NCBI GenBank assembly: GCA_029243145.1
Contig: JAQWSQ010000013.1
Location: 1-36,625, forward strand
From: Planctomycetaceae bacterium
GTDB lineage: Bacteria; Planctomycetota; Planctomycetia; Planctomycetales; Planctomycetaceae
Reading direction: 5' to 3'
DNA: 36,625 bases
Part shown: positions 9,368 through 17,686 of the stretch, in pieces
How positions within the stretch are numbered: position 1 is the first letter of the stretch
Layout: the number at the start of each line of letters is the position of its first letter
Translations under genes and position numbers: made by a program
Notes under the pieces: generated by a model
The model's database searches: none
What the model saw: only the letters and a program-made list of their open reading frames with translations
What the model was told of the DNA's origin: nothing

Positions 9368-10678
9368 ATGGCGACCGATACTTCAACAACTACGGAAGTC
9401 GGAAGCTATTTCATCTCGAACTATCCGCCTTTCTCTCTCTGGTCCAAAGAGCAAGTCCCTGCCGCACTCGATGCGCTGTCGAATCCTCCCCAACATAAGC
9501 GACCACTGGGGCTTTATATTCACATTCCGTTCTGTCGGAAACGCTGCAAGTTCTGTTACTTTCGCGTCTATATTCAGCAGAATGCGAAGACCATCGAAGA
9601 GTATGTGCAGGCTGTTATCGCCGAAAACAAAATACTGTCTGAGCAGGCTGGGATTGCAGGCCGTAAACTGAAATTTGTCTATTTTGGCGGAGGCACCCCG
9701 TCATACCTAAGCTCCAAGCAGTTGCTCTCCCTCCGCGAGCGGATGAGCGAATATGTCACTTGGGATGAAGCAGAGGAAGTCACCTTCGAATGTGAACCAG
9801 GGACGTTGAGTCTGGAAAAAGTCAAAACGCTGAAAGAAATCGGCGTGACCCGAATTTCACTCGGCATTGAAAACTTTGACGATGCAATCCTAGAAGCAAA
9901 CGGCCGAGCACACCTCTCCCCCGAAGTGCTCAAGGCGTACGGATGGCTTCAGGAAGTCGGCTTTCCGCAGGTCAACATTGACCTGATTGCCGGAATGATC
10001 GGCGAGACCGATAAGAACTGGGACATCTGCGTGGAAAAAGCCCGCGATCTCGATCCCGATAATATCACCATCTATCAAATGGAACTCCCCCACAACACGA
10101 TCATCTCAAAAGAGATCAAAGAGCTGGGAATCACGTCGCCCATTGCGAATTGGCCCACCAAACGACGCTGGGTCTCCGAGGCGATGGATACGCTTTCTGA
10201 AGCAGGTTTCAAAGCTTCCAGCGGTAATGAATTGGTCAAAGATCTGGAAAAGGATAAGTTTGTCTATCGCGACAATCTCTTCCGCGGCTCGGATCTTCTG
10301 GCGACGGGAGTCTCTTCCTTCGGGCAATTCCAAGGTGTTCAATACCAGAATTTCGACCAAATCGAGCAGTACATGCAAACGGTCCAAAATGGTCAGCTGC
10401 CCATCAATCGAGCATTGGTTCCGACAGATCATCAGGTTCTCATTCGTGAATTCGTCTTGCAACTCAAAGAAGGTCAGATTGATGCGGATGACTTCAGAGC
10501 GAAGTTCAATGTCGATGTACTCGAAGAGTTTTCCACGCCTCTCGCCAATCAACAGGCTGCCGGATATCTGACTGTCGAAGGGGATCAAATCAAACTCACT
10601 CGCAAGGGTTTATTGCAGGCTGATAGCCTGCTCCCCGAATACTTTGAAGAGAAGCATCGAGCGGTCCGCTATACCTGA
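9368..10678 (+). CDS. Radical SAM enzyme of the HemN/HemW (coproporphyrinogen oxidase-like) family
   Basis: From the ATG at 9368 the protein has 436 residues; the frame stays open upstream to 9197, but that part is inside the propeller gene. The iron-sulfur cluster motif is C56-x3-C60-x2-C63 within [16 protein letters not shown], followed by the SAM-binding [11 protein letters not shown] (106-116), FECEPGTLS and [10 protein letters not shown] HemN-type C-terminal domain follows, ending with helix-turn segments and [17 protein letters not shown]. The residue after the third Cys pair is YF, unlike HemN (CxC) and slightly unlike HemW (CDF). It could be a HemW-type heme chaperone or a HemN-like methylase/cyclase of secondary metabolism. 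Position immediately before a chorismate-lyase-like and a halogenase-like gene favours the second, as an inference. Confidence 0.87.
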   Translation: MATDTSTTTEVGSYFISNYPPFSLWSKEQVPAALDALSNPPQHKRPLGLYIHIPFCRKRCKFCYFRVYIQQNAKTIEEYVQAVIAENKILSEQAGIAGRKLKFVYFGGGTPSYLSSKQLLSLRERMSEYVTWDEAEEVTFECEPGTLSLEKVKTLKEIGVTRISLGIENFDDAILEANGRAHLSPEVLKAYGWLQEVGFPQVNIDLIAGMIGETDKNWDICVEKARDLDPDNITIYQMELPHNTIISKEIKELGITSPIANWPTKRRWVSEAMDTLSEAGFKASSGNELVKDLEKDKFVYRDNLFRGSDLLATGVSSFGQFQGVQYQNFDQIEQYMQTVQNGQLPINRALVPTDHQVLIREFVLQLKEGQIDADDFRAKFNVDVLEEFSTPLANQQAAGYLTVEGDQIKLTRKGLLQADSLLPEYFEEKHRAVRYT

Positions 10679-10732
10679 TCTCATGAACTCTCTGATGCCT
10701 CTACTGACTCTCACACTCAGGATGAATTTCAA

Positions 10733-11269
10733 GTGAACCCACTGGTTGAACTCAAAGCATTGACCGATCTGTTTCCCGATGAGGATCCATTATTTTCCAA
10801 AGCCGAACATTGTCCGTCATCCCTCACCCCCGAGCCTTACAAATCCATGCTGGTCCACGAACACCACATGACCGTGACAATGGAGAAGTATCATCACTCA
10901 CCCGTTGAAGTGCGGGTTTTGGATCGGAAAGACTCTGAAGGTCTTTACTGTCGAAAGATCGTTCTCGTGAAAGAGGGAACCAATGAAGTTGTGCAGTTTG
11001 GGATTGTGAAATTCAATTTTGAATATGTCACTCCCCAGGTCAAGGACGAGATTATCGCCGAAAATATTCCGCTCGGGCGAGTCCTTATCAACCACAACGT
11101 ACTGAGACACATCGATTTAGGGGCAATTATCAAGTTTGAAGCCGGACCGGGACTTGCCAACTATCTTAAAATGAACGAGCAGGAGGAAACCTACGGGCGA
11201 ATGGCGACAATCTTCTGCAATCATCAGCCAGCCGTTGATTTATTGGAAATTTCGAGACCTCTCTCCTAA
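10733..11269 (+). CDS. Chorismate-lyase-like (UbiC / DUF98 fold) protein
   Basis: The protein has 178 residues and starts at a GTG; a CAGGA sequence lies about 12 bases upstream. It aligns by eye with UbiC-type chorismate pyruvate-lyases: [12 protein letters not shown] (71-82) matches LREVVLCGDG and keeps the substrate-binding Arg (R74), IPLGRVLI (112-119) matches TPLGRYLF, and [23 protein letters not shown] (154-176) matches the GRR...GKPLLLTELFLP end, keeping the glutamate (E172). The expected reaction is chorismate to hydroxybenzoate plus pyruvate in the cytoplasm. Similarity is remote, so a related fold without lyase activity is possible. It sits 54 bases after the radical SAM gene and 92 bases before the halogenase-like gene. 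Confidence 0.7.
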   Translation: MNPLVELKALTDLFPDEDPLFSKAEHCPSSLTPEPYKSMLVHEHHMTVTMEKYHHSPVEVRVLDRKDSEGLYCRKIVLVKEGTNEVVQFGIVKFNFEYVTPQVKDEIIAENIPLGRVLINHNVLRHIDLGAIIKFEAGPGLANYLKMNEQEETYGRMATIFCNHQPAVDLLEISRPLS

Positions 11270-11361
11270 AATTTAATATCACGCCATACAAATAACTGAC
11301 AATTAAAGAATTCGTGATTTTGGCAAACAACATCAACGCTGATCCGATGGATGGATAACTC

Positions 11362-12678
11362 ATGATTACGACGACTCCCAAAGAATACGGACCGCAACCA
11401 ACATTACAGCAAGAGTACGATGTCATCGTCATGGGAGCTGGCCCCGGTGGAGCGGTCTCTGCCGCCCTCATCGCAGAAGCGGGACTCTCAGTGTTACTAT
11501 TGGATCGTTCAGAGTTTCCACGCTTCCATGTCGGCGAGTCACTTATTCCCGAAACATACTGGACCTTGAAACGCTTGGGTTTACTCGAAAAACTGAAGGC
11601 CAGCAATTTCCCCCGTAAGCATTCCGTACAGTTCGTTTCAGACGGACACAAAGAGTCGGCGCCTTTCTATTTCGAAGACTACAACCCGCATGAATGCTCG
11701 GTCACTTGGCAAGTTGAACGAGGAATCTTTGATCAAATGCTGACTGACAAGGCGGTCGAGAACGGCACTGTCTTTCGAACAGACGCCTCGGTCATGGATG
11801 TACTATTTGAAGGAGATCGCGCAACGGGAGTGAAAGTTAAACTCTCAACCGAAGAACAGAATCCCGTTCGCAAAATCAGATCTCAGGTTGTCGTGGACTC
11901 CACAGGACAGTCGTCATTTCTCGTGAATCGATTAGGCCTTAAAGATACCGACCCGTGCCTCAAAAAAGGAACAATCTGGTCCTACTTCAAAGGCGCTCTT
12001 CGTGACGAAGGACGCGATGAAGGAGCCACGATTATTCTGCAAACGGAAGGTAAGAAATCATGGTTTTGGTATATCCCACTTAGCGACGATATCGTCAGTG
12101 TAGGATGTACTGGCGACATGCAATACCTGTTTGATAAGTCACGCGGGAAGCCGGAAGAGGTCTGGGCTGAAGAACTCGAACGCTGTCCGGCCCTCAAACG
12201 TAGGCTCGAAAACGCCCAACAGTGCGAAAACTTTTATGTCACGAAAGATTATTCCTACAAAGCCACGCAACCGGCTGGCCCCGGATGGGTTCTCGTAGGA
12301 GATGCCAGTGGCTTCATCGATCCCTGCTATTCCACCGGAGTTTTCTTAGCGCTCAAGTCGGGTGAATTCGCAGCAGATGCAATTATAGAAGGATTCCAGA
12401 AAGACGATCTGTCAGGCACACAACTCTCCAGTTGGCGGGAAACCTACAACAAAGGCGTTGAGAACTTTCGACGCCTTGTTTACGCGTTTTACACGCCTGG
12501 ATTCAGCTTTGGTTCTTTTTTGAAAATGCACCCCCAATATAAATCACACATGGTCGACATTCTGATTGGTGACGTCTTCAAAGACGGGGTCGATGAAATC
12601 TTCCGAGAGATGAATCCAGTCGTCCGGCTAGCTCTCAAGTCACATAACGCGATGACCGACTCAACCAAAACACCGTAA
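11362..12678 (+). CDS. Flavin-dependent halogenase-like FAD oxidoreductase
   Basis: The protein has 438 residues. The FAD-binding Rossmann motif is VIVMGAGPGGAVSA (21-34), followed by RSEFPRFHVGESLIPE (49-64), typical of flavin-dependent halogenases and related monooxygenases. Two halogenase hallmarks are present: an exact W-x-W-x-I-P at 234-239 (WFWYIP), and a lysine (K86, in PRKHSVQF) that lines up with the chloramine-forming Lys of PrnA/RebH (K-x-x-x-x-F). GDASGFIDPCYSTGVFLAL forms the second FAD-binding segment. Halogenation of an aromatic ring, perhaps a hydroxybenzoate made by the preceding gene product, is a reasonable inference; a hydroxylase or reductase role is the alternative. No flavin reductase or carrier protein gene is adjacent. 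It ends 18 bases before the convergent thiL stop. Confidence 0.82.
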   Translation: MITTTPKEYGPQPTLQQEYDVIVMGAGPGGAVSAALIAEAGLSVLLLDRSEFPRFHVGESLIPETYWTLKRLGLLEKLKASNFPRKHSVQFVSDGHKESAPFYFEDYNPHECSVTWQVERGIFDQMLTDKAVENGTVFRTDASVMDVLFEGDRATGVKVKLSTEEQNPVRKIRSQVVVDSTGQSSFLVNRLGLKDTDPCLKKGTIWSYFKGALRDEGRDEGATIILQTEGKKSWFWYIPLSDDIVSVGCTGDMQYLFDKSRGKPEEVWAEELERCPALKRRLENAQQCENFYVTKDYSYKATQPAGPGWVLVGDASGFIDPCYSTGVFLALKSGEFAADAIIEGFQKDDLSGTQLSSWRETYNKGVENFRRLVYAFYTPGFSFGSFLKMHPQYKSHMVDILIGDVFKDGVDEIFREMNPVVRLALKSHNAMTDSTKTP

Positions 12679-12696
12679 TATATTCTTCAAACTGAT

Positions 12697-13611
12697 CTAT
12701 GAGAAATGGTGCTTCCAACCCGCATCGGGTAACTGGACAAGCTCACCATGACTATTCTTCATCAAAACTTGATCAGAGTCACCTTGCATGACCCCTATCT
12801 CATGCACTTCGATTTCGTCTTGTTGCTTCAACTGATCTCCCACTTCCGAACAGACCGTGAATAGCAACTCGAAATCTTCTCCATCCGACAATGCATGATG
12901 AAGGCGTTCAGTTTGCGAGAGACGTTTATCAACTCGATCAGAAATGGGAATCTCGTCTTCATTAAGGATGCAGCCAATTACACTCGCTTGAGAAATATGA
13001 CGAATATCAGAGGCTAAACCATCCGAGAGATCGATCATCGAATGGATGTCATAATGAGAAGTCAGATAGTTTGATTCTTTTAACCTAGGCTGAAAAGACC
13101 AATGATGACCTGAAAGAGATCCACCGAGTGCTCCTGTCACAAAGACAGAATCGCCCTCTTTGGCTCCAGAACGAACAACAGGGTGTTCAGGGACTACTCC
13201 CGTAATGGCGACGTTGATGATCAATGGCCCGTCATGAGAAGTCGTATCGCCTCCAACAACGACTGTGTCATATTGCACACTAAGCATAATCAGACCGTAC
13301 ATCAGGTCTTGTATGCTTTGAACAGACGCAGAAACGGGAATACCCAAGGAAACCAATGCAGCGGTTGGCTTTCCACCCATGGCGGCTACGTCGGACAGAT
13401 TAACGGCAAGAGCCTTTCGACCAACCTGTTCATAAGAAACATTCTTCAGGTCGAAATGAACTTCCTCAATCAACATGTCGGTAGCTAATAGGATCTTCGA
13501 TTGATCAACATTCCAGACAGCACAGTCATCCCCAATACCAAGTTCGATCGAAGAACTTTGATCTTGAGTAAGCTCAGTAATATAACGTATCAGATCGAAC
13601 TCGTGAGACAT
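12697..13611 (-). CDS. thiL: Thiamine-monophosphate kinase
   Basis: From the ATG at 13611 the protein has 304 residues, close to the family norm; the frame stays open to 13662, but MSHEFDLIRYI is the natural start. ThiL signatures are GIGDDCA (25-31), ATDMLIEEVHFDL (43-55) and ALAVNLSDVAAMGGKP (67-82), then VVVGGDTTSHDGPLIINVAITG, IDLSDGLASDIRHI and ALSDGEDFELLFTV. The enzyme phosphorylates thiamine monophosphate to thiamine diphosphate with ATP, the last step of cofactor synthesis. It follows the HtrA-type protease gene by about 98 bases on the same strand and may share its transcript. No thi-box riboswitch is visible upstream. Confidence 0.95.
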   Translation of the reverse strand: MSHEFDLIRYITELTQDQSSSIELGIGDDCAVWNVDQSKILLATDMLIEEVHFDLKNVSYEQVGRKALAVNLSDVAAMGGKPTAALVSLGIPVSASVQSIQDLMYGLIMLSVQYDTVVVGGDTTSHDGPLIINVAITGVVPEHPVVRSGAKEGDSVFVTGALGGSLSGHHWSFQPRLKESNYLTSHYDIHSMIDLSDGLASDIRHISQASVIGCILNEDEIPISDRVDKRLSQTERLHHALSDGEDFELLFTVCSEVGDQLKQQDEIEVHEIGVMQGDSDQVLMKNSHGELVQLPDAGWKHHFS

Positions 13612-13709
13612 GAGACGGGAATTCTTCGGAAAAGTATGTTCCCATCGATGATACAGCCCCACTCAGAAGTTGGGAGCCTTGATAGAGCAACAAATGCAAA
13701 AAACAAGAA

Positions 13710-15071
13710 TTAGAATTCGAGCTTGCCATGGAGAGGTTGGCGACCACGCAAGATAAAGAATTTCAAAGCGTTGTCCGTCAGAGTCGTTTTCTGATCGAGA
13801 ACGTATTCGATGTTATCCACCGAAACAGTTGCCCATCGATGCAATCCGACCACAACGTCTCCCGGCTGAATACCACCTTTTGCGGCCGGGCCGCCAGCTC
13901 GAATCGTAGTAACACGTAATCCACTTTCGTAAATCGTCCCTTGCGTGACAGTCTGGCTATCTGGTAACGATTGAAATCGGACACCGATCTCGTCCCAAAT
14001 ACGTGTCGATAGATCGTCTAACTCTTTCGTCGATTTGACGACAGAATCACTTTTCACACGTACGACCTGTGTGGGATCATATTTCCCAACTTCAATTTGT
14101 GCGGTTAACTCTTCCTCATCACGTTGATATTTCACTTCAATTTTCTCGCCCGGCTTTTTTCCGATCAATGCACGTTCGAGATCAACTCGGTCAGTGATTT
14201 CCAGATCACCGATCTGAAGAATTACGTCGCCTTCTTTGAAACCTGCCTTCTCAGCAGGACTGCCAGTCTCGGCACCCTGAACGATCAACTTTTTCTCATC
14301 GGGAGTTTTCAAGTCGCGTGACACAAAGCCGTGACTTGTTTGATTGATTTCATTCACACTGATCAAATCGGCAATCACTTCTCGTGCCTGATCAATGGGG
14401 ATTGCAAATCCGATTCGTTGGGCACCGGCTCGAATGGCCACATTGATGCCAACAACTTCACCATCAAGATTTAACAACGGACCACCGCTGTTACCGGGGT
14501 TAATGCTCGCATCAGTCTGAATCAAGTTGTAATACGATTGACTCTCGTTGACTTCAACGTCACGAGAAAGAGAACTGACAATCCCAGATGTCACGGTATG
14601 TTCGTAACCGAATGCGTTGCCGACAGCAAAAACAGTTTCACCAAGCATTAAATCTGAAGACGTCCCAATGTTCATCACCGTCAGCGGCTTAGAGGGTTTG
14701 ATTTTGATGATCGCCAAATCATGCTTTCGATCATATGAGACAACGCTCGCCTCATAAGTAGCACCATCGACGAGCGTTACTCGAAGCAAATCGACACCAT
14801 CAACAACGTGATGATTGGTAACAATATAGCCACGTTCATCAATAACAACCCCTGTCCCCATTCCGTTAACCTTGCGACCTTTGGTCGACTGAAAAACGGT
14901 CTCGGACGAGTAGGTTGTTTTTTCACTGTGGATATTAACCACCGCTGTTTTGGAATTCCTGACAGCCTTCACGAGTGGGGTTTCACGTCGTGCGCTTGCT
15001 GCATAGAGGCCAGTGACAATTGTCATGATAACAAGTGTCTGAATGCCAATGAGTTTGATTCGCTTCGTCAT
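13710..15071 (-). CDS. HtrA/DegP-type serine protease with two PDZ domains
   Basis: The protein has 453 residues. Residues 1-28 form a signal peptide or signal anchor (TKRIKLIGIQTLVIMTIVTG). The trypsin-like domain carries the complete triad H88 (TNHHVVDG), D118 (HDLAIIKI) and S195 (NPGNSGGPLL). Two PDZ domains follow: about 255-340 (GSPAEKAGFKEGDVILQIG) and about 375-445 (GPAAKGGIQPGDVVVGLH). This is the DegP/DegQ layout, so it should degrade or refold misfolded proteins outside the cytoplasmic membrane. It is divergent from the TPR-htpG pair across a 375-base gap, which places two protein quality-control loci side by side. No CIRCE element was found in that gap. Confidence 0.93.
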   Translation of the reverse strand: MTKRIKLIGIQTLVIMTIVTGLYAASARRETPLVKAVRNSKTAVVNIHSEKTTYSSETVFQSTKGRKVNGMGTGVVIDERGYIVTNHHVVDGVDLLRVTLVDGATYEASVVSYDRKHDLAIIKIKPSKPLTVMNIGTSSDLMLGETVFAVGNAFGYEHTVTSGIVSSLSRDVEVNESQSYYNLIQTDASINPGNSGGPLLNLDGEVVGINVAIRAGAQRIGFAIPIDQAREVIADLISVNEINQTSHGFVSRDLKTPDEKKLIVQGAETGSPAEKAGFKEGDVILQIGDLEITDRVDLERALIGKKPGEKIEVKYQRDEEELTAQIEVGKYDPTQVVRVKSDSVVKSTKELDDLSTRIWDEIGVRFQSLPDSQTVTQGTIYESGLRVTTIRAGGPAAKGGIQPGDVVVGLHRWATVSVDNIEYVLDQKTTLTDNALKFFILRGRQPLHGKLEF

Positions 15072-15446
15072 TATTGGGTGCTGCTTTCGCGAATGTCTCT
15101 GTCGTGCGTACTCTCGGCATTCATGCCAGTCTGTAAATGCAGTCCTTGCAACGAGAATCGGTTCGTTTGCAGGGATCTCTTGAGAGCCAAATCCATCCGC
15201 GAAACAGATTACCTATCCTTCCAGCCTGTCATAACAGGCAAACCATGACGACCTTCCTAATCGGATCCTCACTACCGTTAAGATCCTCACCAAATAGATC
15301 TCAAGTTGTTATAGTACAACGACTTTTCAACAGGTTATTTTTGCCCATTCGCTTGCAGGTTTCGTCGTGTTTGAGAAAATAGGTTCTCCAGATCATTTGC
15401 AGAGAATATTTTCCATCATCATTCGTTACCAGGTTAAGGATTTAAC
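15072..15446. promoter_or_regulatory. Divergent regulatory region between the HtrA-type gene and the TPR-htpG pair
   Basis: This 375-base gap must hold promoters for both directions. Two features stand out: the 9-base sequence GATCCTCAC occurs twice at 15264-15272 and 15282-15290 (18-base period), and an inverted repeat GTTGT-N6-ACAAC lies at 15305-15320. Either could bind a regulator. No CIRCE repeat and no confident heat-shock sigma promoter can be read. The TPR gene has a clear AAGGA ribosome binding site 7 bases before its ATG. Confidence 0.35.
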
Positions 15447-15758
15447 ATGGCGCGCAAAGAAATACTTCTCACAATGCTAGAGACGGATCCTGATGATCCG
15501 TTCCTTCATTATGCACTTGGAAAGGAATATCTCTCTTGCGGAGAGAGGACAGCAGCCATTGAAAAACTTCGACATGTACTGGAACGTTTTCCCAACTATC
15601 ACGCAGCACATTTCCAATTAGGCCAAGTATTGGCCGAAGATGGTGAATCATCCCAAGCGATTGAAATCGTCAAAGCAGGAATTATTGCCGCACAGCAAGA
15701 CGGTGATCAGCATGCTGTTTCTGAAATGACAGGCTTTCTCGATACATTAGGACAATAG
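15447..15758 (+). CDS. Small tetratricopeptide-repeat protein upstream of htpG
   Basis: The protein has 103 residues and is made of about two and a half TPR units: DPFLHYALGKEYLSCGERTAAIEKLRHVLERFP (residues 17-49), NYHAAHFQLGQVLAEDGESSQAIEIVKAGIIAAQQ (50-84) and a capping helix. There is no signal peptide or membrane segment, so it should be cytoplasmic. The stop codon is 4 bases before the htpG ATG, so the two genes are almost certainly co-transcribed. TPR domains commonly dock Hsp90-family proteins in eukaryotes, so a co-chaperone or client-adaptor role for HtpG is a tempting inference; bacterial HtpG lacks the C-terminal MEEVD docking tail, and none is seen here. Confidence 0.85.
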   Translation: MARKEILLTMLETDPDDPFLHYALGKEYLSCGERTAAIEKLRHVLERFPNYHAAHFQLGQVLAEDGESSQAIEIVKAGIIAAQQDGDQHAVSEMTGFLDTLGQ

Positions 15759-15762
15759 AATT

Positions 15763-17661
15763 ATGAGTGAGACACAAGAGACTGAGCAATTCACATTTCA
15801 GGCAGAAATCAAAGAACTTCTGGCTCTGCTTTCACACTCTCTCTACCAGAACCGTGAAATCACAATTCGGGAACTTGTCTCAAATGCTTCCGATGCGTTA
15901 GACAAAATGCGTTTTCAACTCGCATCTGGTGAAGCCAGCGGTCAGAACGAAACACTGGAAATCTCGATTCTTCCCGATTCCGATGCCAAGACTCTCACCA
16001 TTGCAGATACGGGTGTCGGCATGACTCGAGACGAGCTTGTCCAAAACCTCGGGACAATTGCCCATAGTGGTTCCCGAGAGTTCCTCTCGAAGCTAAGTCA
16101 AGAAAAGCAGCCAGACGTTTCCTTGATTGGTCAGTTTGGAGTGGGATTCTATTCAGCCTTCATGCTGTCTGAAAAAGTCGAGGTTTTCACACGTAGCTTC
16201 TCTGAAGATCAGGGATGGAGATGGGAATCAGACGGCACCGGTCAATTCACGATTGAAGCTGCCGAAGGTCTCGAACGGGGAACACAAATCAAGCTTCATC
16301 TCAAAGAAGAAGCTTTGGAGTTTGCCCGCCCTGAACGTTTACAACACATTTTGCAGACTTACTCCACATTTGTCGCACATCCGATCAAACTCGATGGCGA
16401 GCAGGTCAATACACAACCCCCCATCTGGATCGAACCGAAGTCACAACTGAAAGATGAACAGTACCAAGAGTTTTATCAGTATCTCACTCACGGGATGGGT
16501 GGCGAAAAACCAAACTGGCATCTTCATTTAGCGAGCGAAACTCCGTTTGAATTCAAATCCATTCTCTTTTGTCCCGAATCAAACTTTGAAAATCTCGGTT
16601 TTGGAAAAATTGATCATGGGTTGTCTTTGTGCGCAAAACGTATCTTAGTTCAAAATGATTGTGACAAATTACTCCCGGAATACCTGCGTTTTCTGTACGG
16701 ACTCGTCGATTCAGCCGACCTTCCTCTCAACGTTTCACGAGAAGCGCTGCAAGACAGTACCGTCTTTATGAAAATCAAGAAGGTGATCACCAAGAAAGTC
16801 CTCGATCATCTGACCGATCTGCAAGCGGATCAAACCGAACAATATCATGCGTTTTACAAAGAGTTCGGAAACATTCTGCGTGAAGGCGTGAATACTGATT
16901 TTGGAAACAGAGATCGACTCAGCAAGTTGTTATTGTTCCCGTCAGACAAGTCCCAGCATGAATCGGGTCTGACCACGCTTTCCGAGTATTGCGAACGAAT
17001 GCCCGATGATCAGGAACAGATCTATTTCCTCAGCGGGCAATCCAAAGAAAAAATCGGACGAAACCCTCATTTAGAAGCATTCCGCAAGCGCGGCCTCGAA
17101 GTGCTACTGCTCGTCGATCCTGTCAACGAAATTATCTTGAGCCAGCTAGAGAAATTTGACGGCAAAGAAATTGTGTCTGTCGATTCCGCGGAAATCAAAC
17201 TTCCCACGATCAAAGATGATAACGAAGAATCCAACGATGAATCTTCGTCTCAAGATCTTCCCGCTGGCTTCGAGACGTTGATTGAGTTTTTCCAAAAACA
17301 GTTGGGAGATCGAGTTGCCGAGGTGAGAAAATCCGACCGACTCACGGATAGCCCCTGTTGCCTCGTCAACAAGAACGGCAAAATGAGTACCCAACTGCAA
17401 AAAGTGCTCAGCATGCAGCATGATGATTTCCCCAAGGCTGAACGAATCCTCGAACTTAATCCTCACGCACCGTTAGTCAACCGACTGTCCAATCTGGTGG
17501 GAAATGAACAGAATCATGACTTTGTCGCGAATTGCGCCGCCACGCTCTTGGATCAGGCGCTTCTCCAAGAAGGAATTGCCCCCGACGATGATGACATGCC
17601 TCAACGCGTCTTTGGAATGATGCAGGATCTTGCGGATGGTAAATCATCCATCGTCACCTAA
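15763..17661 (+). CDS. htpG: Chaperone HtpG (bacterial Hsp90)
   Basis: The protein has 632 residues, the typical bacterial Hsp90 length. The GHKL ATPase domain is complete: ELVSNASDALDKMRF (38-52), IADTGVGMT, NLGTIAHSGSREFL and LIGQFGVGFYSAFMLSEKV. The middle domain shows ADLPLNVSREALQDS and KKVITKKVLDHL, with the conserved Arg that contacts ATP. A Glu/Asp-rich linker near residue 485 precedes the dimerisation domain. It is an ATP-driven chaperone in the cytoplasm. It is coupled to the small TPR gene upstream (4-base gap) and is followed 25 bases downstream by an acyl-CoA-dehydrogenase-like gene that may be part of the same transcript. Confidence 0.97.
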   Translation: MSETQETEQFTFQAEIKELLALLSHSLYQNREITIRELVSNASDALDKMRFQLASGEASGQNETLEISILPDSDAKTLTIADTGVGMTRDELVQNLGTIAHSGSREFLSKLSQEKQPDVSLIGQFGVGFYSAFMLSEKVEVFTRSFSEDQGWRWESDGTGQFTIEAAEGLERGTQIKLHLKEEALEFARPERLQHILQTYSTFVAHPIKLDGEQVNTQPPIWIEPKSQLKDEQYQEFYQYLTHGMGGEKPNWHLHLASETPFEFKSILFCPESNFENLGFGKIDHGLSLCAKRILVQNDCDKLLPEYLRFLYGLVDSADLPLNVSREALQDSTVFMKIKKVITKKVLDHLTDLQADQTEQYHAFYKEFGNILREGVNTDFGNRDRLSKLLLFPSDKSQHESGLTTLSEYCERMPDDQEQIYFLSGQSKEKIGRNPHLEAFRKRGLEVLLLVDPVNEIILSQLEKFDGKEIVSVDSAEIKLPTIKDDNEESNDESSSQDLPAGFETLIEFFQKQLGDRVAEVRKSDRLTDSPCCLVNKNGKMSTQLQKVLSMQHDDFPKAERILELNPHAPLVNRLSNLVGNEQNHDFVANCAATLLDQALLQEGIAPDDDDMPQRVFGMMQDLADGKSSIVT

Positions 17662-17686
17662 ACCGCAACACACTAAGCAAGCAACG

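Noticed and set aside
15072-15446. CIRCE element for heat-shock control
   Set aside because: I looked for TTAGCACTC-N9-GAGTGCTAA near the htpG and HtrA-type genes and did not find it.
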